A stretch of 64,000 nt of DNA from Thiodiazotropha sp040507035 (GCA_040507035.1 JBEVVR010000001.1:1-64000); one strand, 5' to 3'. Numbered from the stretch's first letter, positions 17,106 to 26,273 are shown. A program made the numbers and translations. Notes: generated from the letters alone by a model not told the origin.

Positions 17106-17140
17106 CTGTCATTCCCGCAAGGTTGATTAACTAAATCCCG

Positions 17141-18040
17141 CTACCACAAAAAATCGATCATGATGCCGAGAAAGATTAAAAAAGGCGTTACCAGGGTCAC
17201 TATAACATTCCTACCCAGGTAGGGTATGAGCTGTTTAATATCGCCATTGTAGTGCCGTACACCGTTAAATATCCTATAGGCCATTGCCGCAGTGAGTAGA
17301 CCGAGCAACGCACTGCCAGGCAGGCTTTCGATGATTACGCCGAGGATGACCGTCATATAGGCCAAGAGGGAAAACACCAGATATAGCCATGCGCTCTTCA
17401 CCGGACTCCATGCAATGGCAAAGTTGTCGCGACCCACACTGCGGTCCGCATCCACATCGGGAATTTGGTTGAGCAGCAACAGATTGTTGACCAAGAAGAA
17501 GGGCACCATTGAGAGCAACACTGCAGTCATACTGTATTTGGCCGTCAAGGCATAGTGGGTGCCAACCACCATCAATGGCCCGAATCCGAGTCCGGGGGCG
17601 ATCAACACCAACACTCTATGACGGTTGATCCAACTGGTGTAGGTGAGAATGATCAATACGCCGAGAGCTCCTATCGGCACAAGCCCCCACCCCGCATGCT
17701 GAAGCAGATAGAGACCTGACAACAGGGTTATCAATAGAGAGGCCAAACCAATCCCCAGGGCATAGGGTGCAAGACGAGGCTGAATCACCAAGGTGCCGCT
17801 ACCACCACTGAATGGGGTGCGATCGGTTTTAAAATCGAGCCCGGAGTGATAATCGGTGTACTCATTCAGAGCGTTTACACTGATATGTGCCGCTATCGCA
17901 CCCAGGAGGACAACAGCAAAAAGCTTCCACGCCACGGTTTCACCACTCAACAGAACGCTGGCCAATCCAAGCGAGATGCAGATCGGTGTGAGAATCAAAA
18001 AATTCGGTCGAGTGACTCCAACTACGGGGAACGGGATCAT
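17141..18040 (-). CDS. UbiA-family prenyltransferase, MenA-like
   Basis: 299-residue polytopic membrane enzyme of the UbiA superfamily, transferring polyprenyl groups to aromatic acceptors. First Asp-rich motif NEYTDYHSGLD (about 60–70), followed by TDRTPFSGGSGTL; second motif DVDADRSVGRDNFAI (about 195–210). The N-x3-D-x5-D spacing and GGSG insert are closer to 1,4-dihydroxy-2-naphthoate prenyltransferases (MenA) than to UbiA or heme O synthase. No other menaquinone gene is nearby, so the acceptor is unknown. Confidence 0.72.
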   Translation of the reverse strand: MIPFPVVGVTRPNFLILTPICISLGLASVLLSGETVAWKLFAVVLLGAIAAHISVNALNEYTDYHSGLDFKTDRTPFSGGSGTLVIQPRLAPYALGIGLASLLITLLSGLYLLQHAGWGLVPIGALGVLIILTYTSWINRHRVLVLIAPGLGFGPLMVVGTHYALTAKYSMTAVLLSMVPFFLVNNLLLLNQIPDVDADRSVGRDNFAIAWSPVKSAWLYLVFSLLAYMTVILGVIIESLPGSALLGLLTAAMAYRIFNGVRHYNGDIKQLIPYLGRNVIVTLVTPFLIFLGIMIDFLW

Positions 18041-18389
18041 CGCTTAACCTGGGCTAGTAGAAGAATCAGGTCTACAGCCTACTGTAAAACACCAATACAA
18101 TAAAAGGGATGGATAGTTAACAACCATTAAGAGTAGTGCTGTAGTGACGTCAACTCCTGATAATGGCTCATCGCAGATCAAAGCTGAGATTCAATAGCTG
18201 ACAAAATGAGCACATGATCAGCGAAGCCATAACCACGCTTTTTACATGGATTTCACTGGTTCATCCATGCCAGAAAGTAGACGCCCAACAACAAACCGTT
18301 GTTGGGCGTCAGCAGTGGCCCACCGGTGAATCCATCTCAAAAAAAATCAGATGCTATTCACTCAGTGACTGATGCACCACCAGGAGAGA
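18041..18389. other. Gap between copper receptor and MenA-like gene
   Basis: 349 bp with no gene. It holds the hairpin at 18280–18310 and presumably the promoter of the MenA-like gene; nothing else was recognised. Confidence 0.5.
18280..18310 (-). terminator. Strong hairpin downstream of the TonB receptor
   Basis: Perfect 13-bp stem GACGCCCAACAAC / GTTGTTGGGCGTC with a 5-nt loop, 80 nt after the receptor stop. On the minus strand the following bases are TACTTTCTGG, a poor T-tract, so it may stabilise the 3' end or terminate inefficiently. Confidence 0.5.
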
Positions 18390-20477
18390 TCAGAACTTAA
18401 CCGAGCCTCTTACCCAGACCTCGCGACCGGGTTCATTGACCTGTATCGCTTCTGGATTGAAAGGATCGACATTGGCTCTGTTTACATGATAGGCAAAGCT
18501 CTTGTCCAAAAGATTGTCGACACCAAAACGGATTGAGCTGTTTTCGCTCAGCCTATAGCTGCCATAGAGGTCGATGACCCCCCAGCCCGGTGTCTCCTGT
18601 GCATCCTGACCGCTGCCGTTATCCAGATCCGCACGGGTCTGCTTGGCATTTGCGCGCAGGGCTCCCCCAAGTTCCCAGGCATCGCGGCTATAGTCCAGTC
18701 CCAGGCTCAGGTCGAGGGGGGCAATCTGTGCAATTGGCCTGTCGTCAGTGGTGTTCTCGGCTCTGACGTAGGCCAGACTCGCCTTGGCCTTCAATGCATT
18801 CGTTATGCGATAGTCCCCCTGCCACTCGATGCCGTAAAACTCCGCATCCACATTGCGATAGATGGTGGCGGTACCGTTGGCGACAACTATACCCTCCTGT
18901 CCTCTCGCCTTGTCCCTGAGAATGAAGTCGGAGACATCGTTGTAGTAGAGGGTGAGATCGTTGCTCATGCCCCCGCTTTGCCAGGTGTATCCCACCTCCA
19001 ATTGATGGTGTTGCTCAGGCTCTAGCTCTGGATTGCCGACCCAACTGTTATCCATTCCAGTCATCATGTTACGCATGAAGCTGGCCAGGTAGCGCTCCGT
19101 GGCGTCGGCGGTACGGATGCTGCGGCTGAAGCCCGCAAACAGGGTGCCCCCGCCGAGCTTGTGTCCATAGCGTATAAATCCGCCCACATTGTTTTCGCTT
19201 TGGCTGTCTGATGTATCGCTATAGTAGGCCGCATAGAGATCATTGGGTGTCGGACTGGGACCCATATCCGGTTTTTCGTCACCCCGAGAGATCGAGGCAT
19301 CGACCTGGTCATAGCGCAACCCGATCTTGAGGCTGTTTTCGTTTCCGACCGGCATCTCGAGTTCCGCGAACAGGCCTGTCTGCTCCAGATCGGCCCCGGG
19401 CCACATGATCGACTGCAGGGTGGTCGGCTCCATGCCGGGCATGCCGGAAAATCGGTCCGCATCGCGTTCATTCTTCTGGTAGTCGATACCGACGGTGAGG
19501 CTGTTCTGCCCCAACATCAGATCACCATAGAATCGGCCGCCGGTTGTATCCGAGGTTGTCGGCACACTCATGCGCATTGGCGCGGTAAACTCTCGCAAGG
19601 AGTAGTTGTCCATCAAGTGATCTACCTGAGTGGAATAGATCTCCAGATCGACACCGCTGAACGGTCCTAGGTTGTCATTCTGCTCATACTTAAATCTCAG
19701 ATTGTCGGCATCACTCATCGGTGAATCCATACCCGCCCCCGCATAGAGGACATCATCCTCCCTGGTGGCCTCGACGTTGAGCTCCAGGCGCTTGTCCTGG
19801 TCTGGGGTGTAGCCCAAAATCAGATTACCGCTACGGTTCTCGTAAGCGGAACGCACCTCGTTACCGTCACCATCTTCATAATTGTCGGCATCCTTGTAAC
19901 CGACCACGCCGCGGGCATAGACCGTTTCTGTACCCGCAGCGAAATCCGCAGAAAGCTCCTTGGTCTTGGAGTTGCTTTTGTAGCCGGCATCGATCTCACC
20001 CTGATAGTGCTTACCCGCTTCGAAACGGGGCGGTTTACGTTCGAAGAGTACCGTGCCGCCGCTGCCACCACCGCCATAGATCACGGTTTGAGAGCCTTTG
20101 ATGACGGTGACACTGTCGTAACTCTCCATCGCCGAATAGGCGGTCGGAGGATCCATCCGATTTGGGCAGCCGCCATGGATATAGGCCCCGTCCATAAGGA
20201 TATTGAGCCTGGTCTGACTCTGGCCACGAATCACCGGATCGATCCCGTGCCCCCCCATGCGGATGCCCGAGACACCGTTGATATCGCGCAGAAAGTCACC
20301 GCCATCCGCAGGCAATCCCTGTGAATTACTCTCTACAGGCTGCATGATCACGGCAGGCGCCGTTTCAACCTCCCCCTCAACGTAGATATCACCAAGTTGT
20401 TCCGCCTGCTCTTCCGCCAGCAGATAGGGCGTGGCCAACAGGGAGCCAATTGCCATGGATAAAGCACTAAGTCGCAT
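18390..20477 (-). CDS. TonB-dependent copper receptor (OprC/NosA family)
   Basis: 695-residue outer-membrane beta-barrel importer with signal peptide (about 1–21), plug domain (about 35–150) and C-terminal barrel ending in the aromatic-terminated strand WVRGSVKF. The loop HGGCPNRMDPPTAY puts C104 and M108 in the CxxxM arrangement that binds copper in Pseudomonas OprC; a later HLM (H287, M289) matches that protein's His-x-Met ligand pair. Many further Met residues lie in external loops (MPGME, PMRM, MRNMMTGMD). GAGGTG precedes the ATG. It probably takes up copper, perhaps for oxidases or N2O reductase (inference). Confidence 0.88.
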   Translation of the reverse strand: MRLSALSMAIGSLLATPYLLAEEQAEQLGDIYVEGEVETAPAVIMQPVESNSQGLPADGGDFLRDINGVSGIRMGGHGIDPVIRGQSQTRLNILMDGAYIHGGCPNRMDPPTAYSAMESYDSVTVIKGSQTVIYGGGGSGGTVLFERKPPRFEAGKHYQGEIDAGYKSNSKTKELSADFAAGTETVYARGVVGYKDADNYEDGDGNEVRSAYENRSGNLILGYTPDQDKRLELNVEATREDDVLYAGAGMDSPMSDADNLRFKYEQNDNLGPFSGVDLEIYSTQVDHLMDNYSLREFTAPMRMSVPTTSDTTGGRFYGDLMLGQNSLTVGIDYQKNERDADRFSGMPGMEPTTLQSIMWPGADLEQTGLFAELEMPVGNENSLKIGLRYDQVDASISRGDEKPDMGPSPTPNDLYAAYYSDTSDSQSENNVGGFIRYGHKLGGGTLFAGFSRSIRTADATERYLASFMRNMMTGMDNSWVGNPELEPEQHHQLEVGYTWQSGGMSNDLTLYYNDVSDFILRDKARGQEGIVVANGTATIYRNVDAEFYGIEWQGDYRITNALKAKASLAYVRAENTTDDRPIAQIAPLDLSLGLDYSRDAWELGGALRANAKQTRADLDNGSGQDAQETPGWGVIDLYGSYRLSENSSIRFGVDNLLDKSFAYHVNRANVDPFNPEAIQVNEPGREVWVRGSVKF

Positions 20478-20814
20478 CGATTCACCTCATTCTCGTTATC
20501 TGAACCAAGTCATCTATGCAATCAGCGATCCAAACCAATAAACTATTGATTTATAATAAAAAAGATAAATAGCCATAATGAACCAAACGACTAAATCAAG
20601 GGATATGACTCATAGCCTCCGGCATATGACACGGACAGTAAACTATCTCCCAAATGCCCCAATTACCGCGCGATAACTGTAATCGATGTTAAAATCACCT
20701 CTTGATTCAGCAGTTAATCTCAATCGGTTTTTTTGCAACAATCCTCACTGAGCCGCCGTGCAGAGATTGATCAATACGGCCGTGATCGATAACCGGCCTA
20801 TCAGAGGTAGACCA
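20478..20814. other. Divergent promoter region of the copper receptor and glcD
   Basis: 337 bp without a gene. The receptor side is very AT-rich (20535–20580), with TATTATAAAT on the minus strand a plausible -10 region. A short imperfect-quality repeat CAATA-AAC-TATTG (20536–20548) is present. No Fur, CueR or other known box was recognised. Confidence 0.45.
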
Positions 20815-22272
20815 ATGCATGATCGCCTGACCCTTGCAGGGGAGTTCCGAAAGATGTTACCCGAGGAGTGTGTCATCTTTCGCGAAGAGGAGTTGATTCC
20901 CTATGAGTGCGATGGCCTCTCCGCCTACCGCAAGGTCCCCCTGATCGTGCTCCTCCCCTACAATGCGGAGCAGGTGGAGGAGATCCTGAAATTCTGCCAC
21001 CAGCGAGAGATCCCGGTGGTAGCCCGAGGCTCGGGGACCGGCCTCTCCGGCGGCGCCCTGCCCCACGAACAGGGTGTGCTGCTCAGCCTGGCAAGACTCA
21101 ATCGAATTCTTCAGATCGACAGAGAAAACATGCAGGCCAGGGTACAGCCCGGGGTACGCAACCTGGCGGTGAGTGAGGCTGCCAAACCCCAAGGTCTCTA
21201 CTACGCCCCTGACCCCTCCTCCCAGATCGCCTGCTCCATCGGCGGTAATGTGGCGGAAAATGCCGGCGGCGTGCATTGCCTGAAATATGGCCTCACCCTG
21301 CACAATGTCCTGCAACTGACCATCATCACCATGGATGGCGAGAGACTCACCCTGGGAGCTGGCAGCCTGGATGCCCCGGGTCTCGATCTTTTGGCCTTGT
21401 TCACCGGCTCAGAAGGGATGTTGGGTGTCGTGGTCGAGGTCCTGGTCAAGCTGCTACCCATACCCGAACGGCAGCAGGTGGTGCTTGCCGCATTCGACGA
21501 TATCGAAACCGCGGGCAACGCCGTGGCCGAGATTATTGCTAAAGGCATTCTTCCCGCGGGATTGGAGATGATGGATAACCTCTCGATCCGTGCCTCGGAG
21601 GATTTCGTCCACGCCGGCTACCCCACCGATGCCGCTGCGATCCTGCTGTGTGAAGTGGATGGCGTGGACGCCGAAGTCTCGGAGGAGATCTGGCGGGTGA
21701 GGGAGATACTGCAACAGTCGGGAGCCATTGAGGTCAGAACCGCCAGTGATGAACAGGAACGTATCAAGTTCTGGGCGGGGCGCAAGAACGCCTTTCCCGC
21801 GGTGGGACGCATCTCCCCCGACTACTACTGCATGGATGGCACCATTCCGCGTCATCAACTGGGCAAGGTATTGAAGATGATCGGTGAGATGTCCACGCGT
21901 TACGGATTGCGCTGCGCCAATGTCTTCCATGCCGGCGACGGCAATCTGCATCCGCTGATCCTCTACGATGCGAACAATCCGGGAGAGCTGGAGCAGGCAG
22001 AGGCCTTCGGCGGTGAAATCCTCGAACTCTGTGTCGCCGTGGGCGGCACCATCACCGGCGAGCATGGGGTGGGCCTGGAGAAGATCAACCAGATGTGCGC
22101 CCAATTCAAGGACGAAGAGCTGGAGACCTTCCATGCGGTCAAAAAGGTATTCGATCCCCACACGCTGCTCAATCCCGGCAAGGCGATACCTACCTTGAAC
22201 CGCTGCGCCGAATTCGGCGCAATGCATGTCCATGCGGGCAAGTTGCGTTTTCCCGAGCTGGAGCGCTTTTGA
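20815..22272 (+). CDS. glcD: Glycolate oxidase FAD subunit GlcD
   Basis: 485-residue flavoprotein that oxidises glycolate to glyoxylate, membrane-associated through its partner subunits. FAD-binding PCMH domain with VVARGSGTGLSGGALP (about 80–95 from this start) and SIGGNVAENAGGVHCLKYG; C-terminal FAD-linked oxidase cap ending EHGVGLEKI and PHTLLNPGK. The ATG at 20815 follows GAGGT by 7 nt; an earlier in-frame GTG at 20758 has no ribosome site and would add an unusual leader. Coupled to glcE by TGATG. A D-lactate dehydrogenase role is the main alternative. Confidence 0.88.
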   Translation: MHDRLTLAGEFRKMLPEECVIFREEELIPYECDGLSAYRKVPLIVLLPYNAEQVEEILKFCHQREIPVVARGSGTGLSGGALPHEQGVLLSLARLNRILQIDRENMQARVQPGVRNLAVSEAAKPQGLYYAPDPSSQIACSIGGNVAENAGGVHCLKYGLTLHNVLQLTIITMDGERLTLGAGSLDAPGLDLLALFTGSEGMLGVVVEVLVKLLPIPERQQVVLAAFDDIETAGNAVAEIIAKGILPAGLEMMDNLSIRASEDFVHAGYPTDAAAILLCEVDGVDAEVSEEIWRVREILQQSGAIEVRTASDEQERIKFWAGRKNAFPAVGRISPDYYCMDGTIPRHQLGKVLKMIGEMSTRYGLRCANVFHAGDGNLHPLILYDANNPGELEQAEAFGGEILELCVAVGGTITGEHGVGLEKINQMCAQFKDEELETFHAVKKVFDPHTLLNPGKAIPTLNRCAEFGAMHVHAGKLRFPELERF

Positions 22273-23339
22273 TGAGCAACGACCGCGACTGCAGCGAATC
22301 CCTATGCACGGCGGTACTCGATGCTGCCCGTGATTCACGCCCCCTGAAACTACTGGGACATGGCAGTAAGGCCTTCTACGGACGAGAGAGCGTCGGAAAG
22401 CCCCTATCCCTCACAGAGCATAGCGGTATCATCAGCTACGCACCGACAGAGCTTGTAATCACCGCACGTGGCGGCACACCGCTCGAGGAGATCGAGCAGG
22501 CCCTATCGGAAAAGGGACAGATGCTCCCTTTCGAACCTCCCCATTTCGCCGCCAAAGGCACCATTGGCGGCGCCATAGCCTCAGGGCTCAGCGGCCCAAG
22601 ACGCCCCTGGGGCGGTTCACCAAGGGACCTGTTACTGGGTGTGAAGCTTCTCGACGGCCGGGGCCAGATTCTACGATTCGGCGGCCAGGTGATGAAAAAT
22701 GTCGCGGGTTATGATCTCTCCCGCCTGATGGCCGGTGCCATGGGAACCCTCGGAATTCTGCTCGAAGTCTCGATCAAGGTATTGCCCAAACCCCCGCAGG
22801 AACACACCCTGATGCTCCCTGCAGGGGATTGGAGTGTCACCAGGCCCTTGCTGCACAAAATGCTGATCGAGGGGATACCCGTGACCGCAAGCTACAGCCT
22901 GGGCGAGGAACACAAGCTGCGGCTGGCCTGTAGTCAAGCAAGATTGAAACAGATTCAGCAGGATTACGGGGTTGAGTCAGTGGAACACCAAGTCGATTTC
23001 TGGCAGGCACTCAGGGATCAGCAACTCGACTTTTTTCAGCAGCAAGGCCCGCTATGGCGACTCTCCATACCAGCGGCGGCAAATATAGATCTCAAGGAAC
23101 CGATACTCTGCGAATGGACAGGGGGCCTGCGTTGGCTGGTCTCGGAACGCCCGGCATCAGAGATACGTAGCATGGTGGAAAAAACGCGTGGGCATGCCAT
23201 ACTTTTTCGCAACGGCGATCCCGCTGGGGAGGTCTTCCATCCGCTCCAGCCGCGACTTGCGGAGATGCAAAAGGGTTTGAAACAGGTATTCGATCCTGAG
23301 GGGATATTCAATCCCGGCAGACACTACCCAGATTACTGA
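22272..23339 (+). CDS. glcE: Glycolate oxidase FAD-binding subunit GlcE
   Basis: 355-residue partner of GlcD. N-terminal FAD-binding domain with GHGSKAFYG, VITARGGTPLEEIE, FEPPHFAAKGTIGGAIASGL and GQVMKNVAGYDLSRLMAGAMG, the latter diagnostic for GlcE. The C-terminus FDPEGIFNPGR is usual. The ATG shares one base with the glcD stop. The iron-sulfur subunit gene glcF, normally third, does not follow: the next frame is an unrelated small secreted protein. Confidence 0.9.
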   Translation: MSNDRDCSESLCTAVLDAARDSRPLKLLGHGSKAFYGRESVGKPLSLTEHSGIISYAPTELVITARGGTPLEEIEQALSEKGQMLPFEPPHFAAKGTIGGAIASGLSGPRRPWGGSPRDLLLGVKLLDGRGQILRFGGQVMKNVAGYDLSRLMAGAMGTLGILLEVSIKVLPKPPQEHTLMLPAGDWSVTRPLLHKMLIEGIPVTASYSLGEEHKLRLACSQARLKQIQQDYGVESVEHQVDFWQALRDQQLDFFQQQGPLWRLSIPAAANIDLKEPILCEWTGGLRWLVSERPASEIRSMVEKTRGHAILFRNGDPAGEVFHPLQPRLAEMQKGLKQVFDPEGIFNPGRHYPDY

Positions 23340-23353
23340 AAAGGAACCGGGTA

Positions 23354-23698
23354 TTGCCCTACTTTTTGTGCGGAATAAGATCTAACAGAGCAGCGCTCAG
23401 CATCACTATCTTGATGTTAGCGGTCTGCTGGCTGCCAACTGCGAAGGCCTTCTTCTGTTTCTCATTTGGCGGCAAGGCAAAGTACTCATCCCACCACTCA
23501 CTCGGTCGCTACCCGTTGCCACCACCCCCGCTGATGCCCTACTACACGCATCGCCCCTGGCTTGAACCTAAACGGGATCAAGCGGTAATCGCAACGCCCA
23601 AGGAGACACCGGTCATCATTCAAGGCTATCGTTTCAGGCCGCTACAAAACACACACCCTAACGAACAGCTTCTGCCCGCGGTAAACCTGCAGAAATAG
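23354..23698 (+). CDS. Small secreted proline/tyrosine-rich protein of unknown function
   Basis: 114 residues from a TTG start placed 7 nt after AAGGAA. N-terminal signal peptide (ALSITILMLAVCWLPTAKAF), then FCFSFGGKAKYSS, a PLPPPPLMPYY stretch and a C-terminal part without a domain I recognise. Only 14 nt after glcE, so co-transcription is likely, but a functional link is not evident. The Gly/Tyr/Pro character recalls small periplasmic proteins of sulfur oxidisers; this is only an impression. Confidence 0.55.
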   Translation: MPYFLCGIRSNRAALSITILMLAVCWLPTAKAFFCFSFGGKAKYSSHHSLGRYPLPPPPLMPYYTHRPWLEPKRDQAVIATPKETPVIIQGYRFRPLQNTHPNEQLLPAVNLQK

Positions 23699-23742
23699 CT
23701 GCATGAAACAGCAGTGGGGTGCTTATATCATCGGACCAACAA

Positions 23743-24192
23743 CTACTGTTTGGGCCTCGCAGCCTGCATGCAGCTCTGCATCTGATCTGCTGTGGTGCTT
23801 GCGGTAAAACACTTCTGCATGGCGGTGCCGATCATGATCGAGCGCTCGAGAAAGGTCAGCATGTTCTGCTTCGTCTCGGGGCTAAACTTAATATCCTTAG
23901 GCCCTTTAGTCGGCCCCTTCTGATCCTCGGGAACGCCGGGTATAGGCCCCATCTTCTCCTTGATCTCCTTCTCCATGGCGACCATGATCTCAGAACACTT
24001 CTCAAAGGCTGCCTGGTCCTCCGCCTTTTGCAGACAGCTCTTGGTCTTTTTCATCGCAGGAATACTCTTTTCCATCATCGGCAACATCTTCTGTTTCGAC
24101 TGTTCGAAGAACTTTTGCGGATCCCGATGCGACTCCGGCGGTTGGGCAACAGCCAACGACGGCAGTAGCAGTAGCAAGTGCCACCATTTCAT
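23743..24192 (-). CDS. Secreted small helical protein of unknown function
   Basis: 149 residues from the ATG 7 nt after GGGGGAG; upstream ATGs in frame are worse placed. Signal peptide MKWWHLLLLLPSLAVA, then a Lys/Met/Glu-rich, probably alpha-helical body with four cysteines spread as two CxxxAxx… pairs (KSCLQKAEDQAAFEKCSE; QKCFTASTTADQMQSCMQ). The repeated C-x(10–11)-C spacing suggests two disulfide-stapled helical hairpins. No family recognised. Convergent with the preceding plus-strand gene. Confidence 0.6.
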   Translation of the reverse strand: MKWWHLLLLLPSLAVAQPPESHRDPQKFFEQSKQKMLPMMEKSIPAMKKTKSCLQKAEDQAAFEKCSEIMVAMEKEIKEKMGPIPGVPEDQKGPTKGPKDIKFSPETKQNMLTFLERSIMIGTAMQKCFTASTTADQMQSCMQAARPKQ

Positions 24193-24460
24193 AGTCATTC
24201 TCCCCCAATTGCTTTGTTGTTTATGCATTTACAATCTGTAAAGGATGACCATACCGCATTCGGCGTAGCCGAAACAGCCTCTAATCCGATTTCAGCGAGT
24301 ATTGTTTCGATTCCCGCTTAATCTACGCAAAAGCGCTGTGTCGGCTGGAACCGAGATAGGCCTCAGATAGGAGACGACAATAACCTCTATTCAAGAGGCT
24401 GTATTTTAAGAGGCTAACCGTTAGAATCTCGAACTGCAGCAAACATCGCAGGAGACCTCC

Positions 24461-25867
24461 GTGGCAGAAAAACATGTAGACGTCGTTATCCTTGGATCCG
24501 GAACAGCTGGACTGAATGCAACCAGCAGGGTCGGGCCAAGCGGAAAGAGTTTTCTTCTGGTCAATGGCGGCGAACCCGGCACCACCTGCGCCCGGGTCGG
24601 CTGCATGCCTTCAAAAGCCCTGATTCAGGTAGCCGAGGACTACCACCGCAGGACCCACCTCAACCGCTATGGCGTCGACGGACATACCGAATTGACCATC
24701 GACATTCCCGAGGCGATGGAACATGTGCAGGACCTGCGTGACAACTTCGTCGATCGCGTGCTCTCCAACAGCACCGATAACATGGGTGAGAGATTTATCG
24801 AGGCTTATGCCAAGTTCATCGATCCGCACACCTTGGAACTCGACAATGGCGACAGGATCATCGCTGAAAAGATCGTCATCGCCACCGGATCCCGTCCAGT
24901 TGTACCAGCTGCCTGGGAGGCCTTCGGCGACAAAGTGCTGACCACCGACAGCTTCTTCGAGCTGGAAGACCTGCCACAATCGGTCGCGGTGGTGGGGCTG
25001 GGTGTAATCGGCCTCGAGCTTGGACAATCATTGAGCCGTTTGGAGATCGATGTTCACGGCTTTGACATGGCGCAAACGATTGGCGGCACCACCGATCCAG
25101 AGGTATCAGCGATGGCGCTGGAGACCATGCAGCGGGAGTTCCCCATCCATCTGGGCGAAGCCGTCGAGATCAGCGAAGAGGGTTCACAACTGCGGGTTAC
25201 CGCCGGCGAACAGTCGGTGGTCGTCGACAAAGTATTGGCGAGCTTGGGACGCACGCCAAATGTTGAAAGCCTGGCACTGGAAAATGCCGGCATCGAGCTC
25301 GATGACCGCGGCATCCCACGTTATAACCCTAATACCATGCAGTGTGGTGATTCCCATATCTTTATCGCCGGCGATGTGAATGGGGAGCGTCCGATCCTGC
25401 ATGAAGCAGGTGATGAAGGTAAAATCGCCGGTCACAATGCTACCCAGGATGAGGTTGTAGGATTCAAACGGAAAATACCTTTGGCCATCAACTTTTGTGA
25501 TCCCAACATCTGCCTCGTCGGCAGAAGCTATAAGGATCTCGACCTGGATAATAGCGCTATTGGTGAGGTCAAACTTGCCCCCGTGGGGCGTGCCCAGATA
25601 ATGGGACAGAGTCGCGGCATCATTCGCGTATATGGCGACAAGGCAAGTGGCATCATTCTGGGTGCTGAAATGATCACCACCCGGGGTGAAAACCTTGCCC
25701 ACCTTCTCAACTGGGCCATCTCTCAGCAATTATCTGTCGGTGACCTGATCAGAATGCCCTTCTACCATCCAGTGATCGAAGAGGCGCTGCAGGCAGCGCT
25801 GAATAATCTCTATGCACAAGTAGATATGAAGAACGAAGGGCCGGTAAAAGAGCTCTATCCATTATAG
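24461..25867 (+). CDS. Dihydrolipoamide dehydrogenase-like (Lpd/MerA family) flavoprotein
   Basis: 468-residue FAD- and NAD(P)-dependent disulfide oxidoreductase. GSGTAG FAD motif near residue 12; redox pair C43-x4-C48 (TTCARVGCMPSK); NAD site VVGLGVIGLELGQ; C-terminal dimer domain with catalytic H436 and E441 (FYHPVIEEA). It lacks the C-terminal Cys pair and HMA domain of mercuric reductases. GTG start after AGGAGA. No lipoyl complex subunit lies nearby, so the disulfide substrate is unknown. Followed 13 nt later by an OsmC-family gene, suggesting a redox or peroxide role. Confidence 0.82.
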   Translation: MAEKHVDVVILGSGTAGLNATSRVGPSGKSFLLVNGGEPGTTCARVGCMPSKALIQVAEDYHRRTHLNRYGVDGHTELTIDIPEAMEHVQDLRDNFVDRVLSNSTDNMGERFIEAYAKFIDPHTLELDNGDRIIAEKIVIATGSRPVVPAAWEAFGDKVLTTDSFFELEDLPQSVAVVGLGVIGLELGQSLSRLEIDVHGFDMAQTIGGTTDPEVSAMALETMQREFPIHLGEAVEISEEGSQLRVTAGEQSVVVDKVLASLGRTPNVESLALENAGIELDDRGIPRYNPNTMQCGDSHIFIAGDVNGERPILHEAGDEGKIAGHNATQDEVVGFKRKIPLAINFCDPNICLVGRSYKDLDLDNSAIGEVKLAPVGRAQIMGQSRGIIRVYGDKASGIILGAEMITTRGENLAHLLNWAISQQLSVGDLIRMPFYHPVIEEALQAALNNLYAQVDMKNEGPVKELYPL

Positions 25868-25880
25868 GAGTTGAATTAAC

Positions 25881-26273
25881 ATGGAATCGATACAGGTCAG
25901 CTTTGTGGGTGGAAAACGTATCCAAGCAAAAGTCGGTGACTACACCGTAGAGACAGATCAACCGATTAAATACGGTGGCCAAGCCAGCGCCCCAGCGCCC
26001 TTCGATCTGTTTCTCGCATCATTAGCAACCTGCGCAGGAATTTTTGCCTGGAATTTTTGCGAATCGCGAAAGCTCTCGACCGAAGGTATAGATCTACAGA
26101 TGGATTGTGTAGAGGACGAAAAGAAAAAAATGATCGTTAAAGTGATATTTCGCCTTACGTTACCAGCTGATTTTCCTGACAAATATCGCAACGGTATCAT
26201 CAAAGCAATGGAACTCTGTGCAGTGAAACGGCATATGCAAGAGACACCGGAATTCTCGGTTGAACTTGCTTGA
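25881..26273 (+). CDS. OsmC/Ohr-family protein (YhfA-like)
   Basis: 130-residue cytosolic protein of the OsmC fold, a family of thiol peroxidases and organic hydroperoxide reductases. Cysteines C51 (ASLATCAGIFAWNFC, also C60) and C113 (MELCAVKRHMQ) sit at the usual helix positions. The pattern fits the YhfA-like branch better than Ohr or OsmC proper, so peroxidase activity is uncertain. Operon with the Lpd-like gene, which could supply reducing equivalents (inference). Confidence 0.85.
   Translation: MESIQVSFVGGKRIQAKVGDYTVETDQPIKYGGQASAPAPFDLFLASLATCAGIFAWNFCESRKLSTEGIDLQMDCVEDEKKKMIVKVIFRLTLPADFPDKYRNGIIKAMELCAVKRHMQETPEFSVELA

Noticed and set aside
22095..22271. Upstream extension of glcE into glcD
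   Set aside because: The ATG overlapping the glcD stop fits GlcE length and coupling; the extension is the shadow of glcD.
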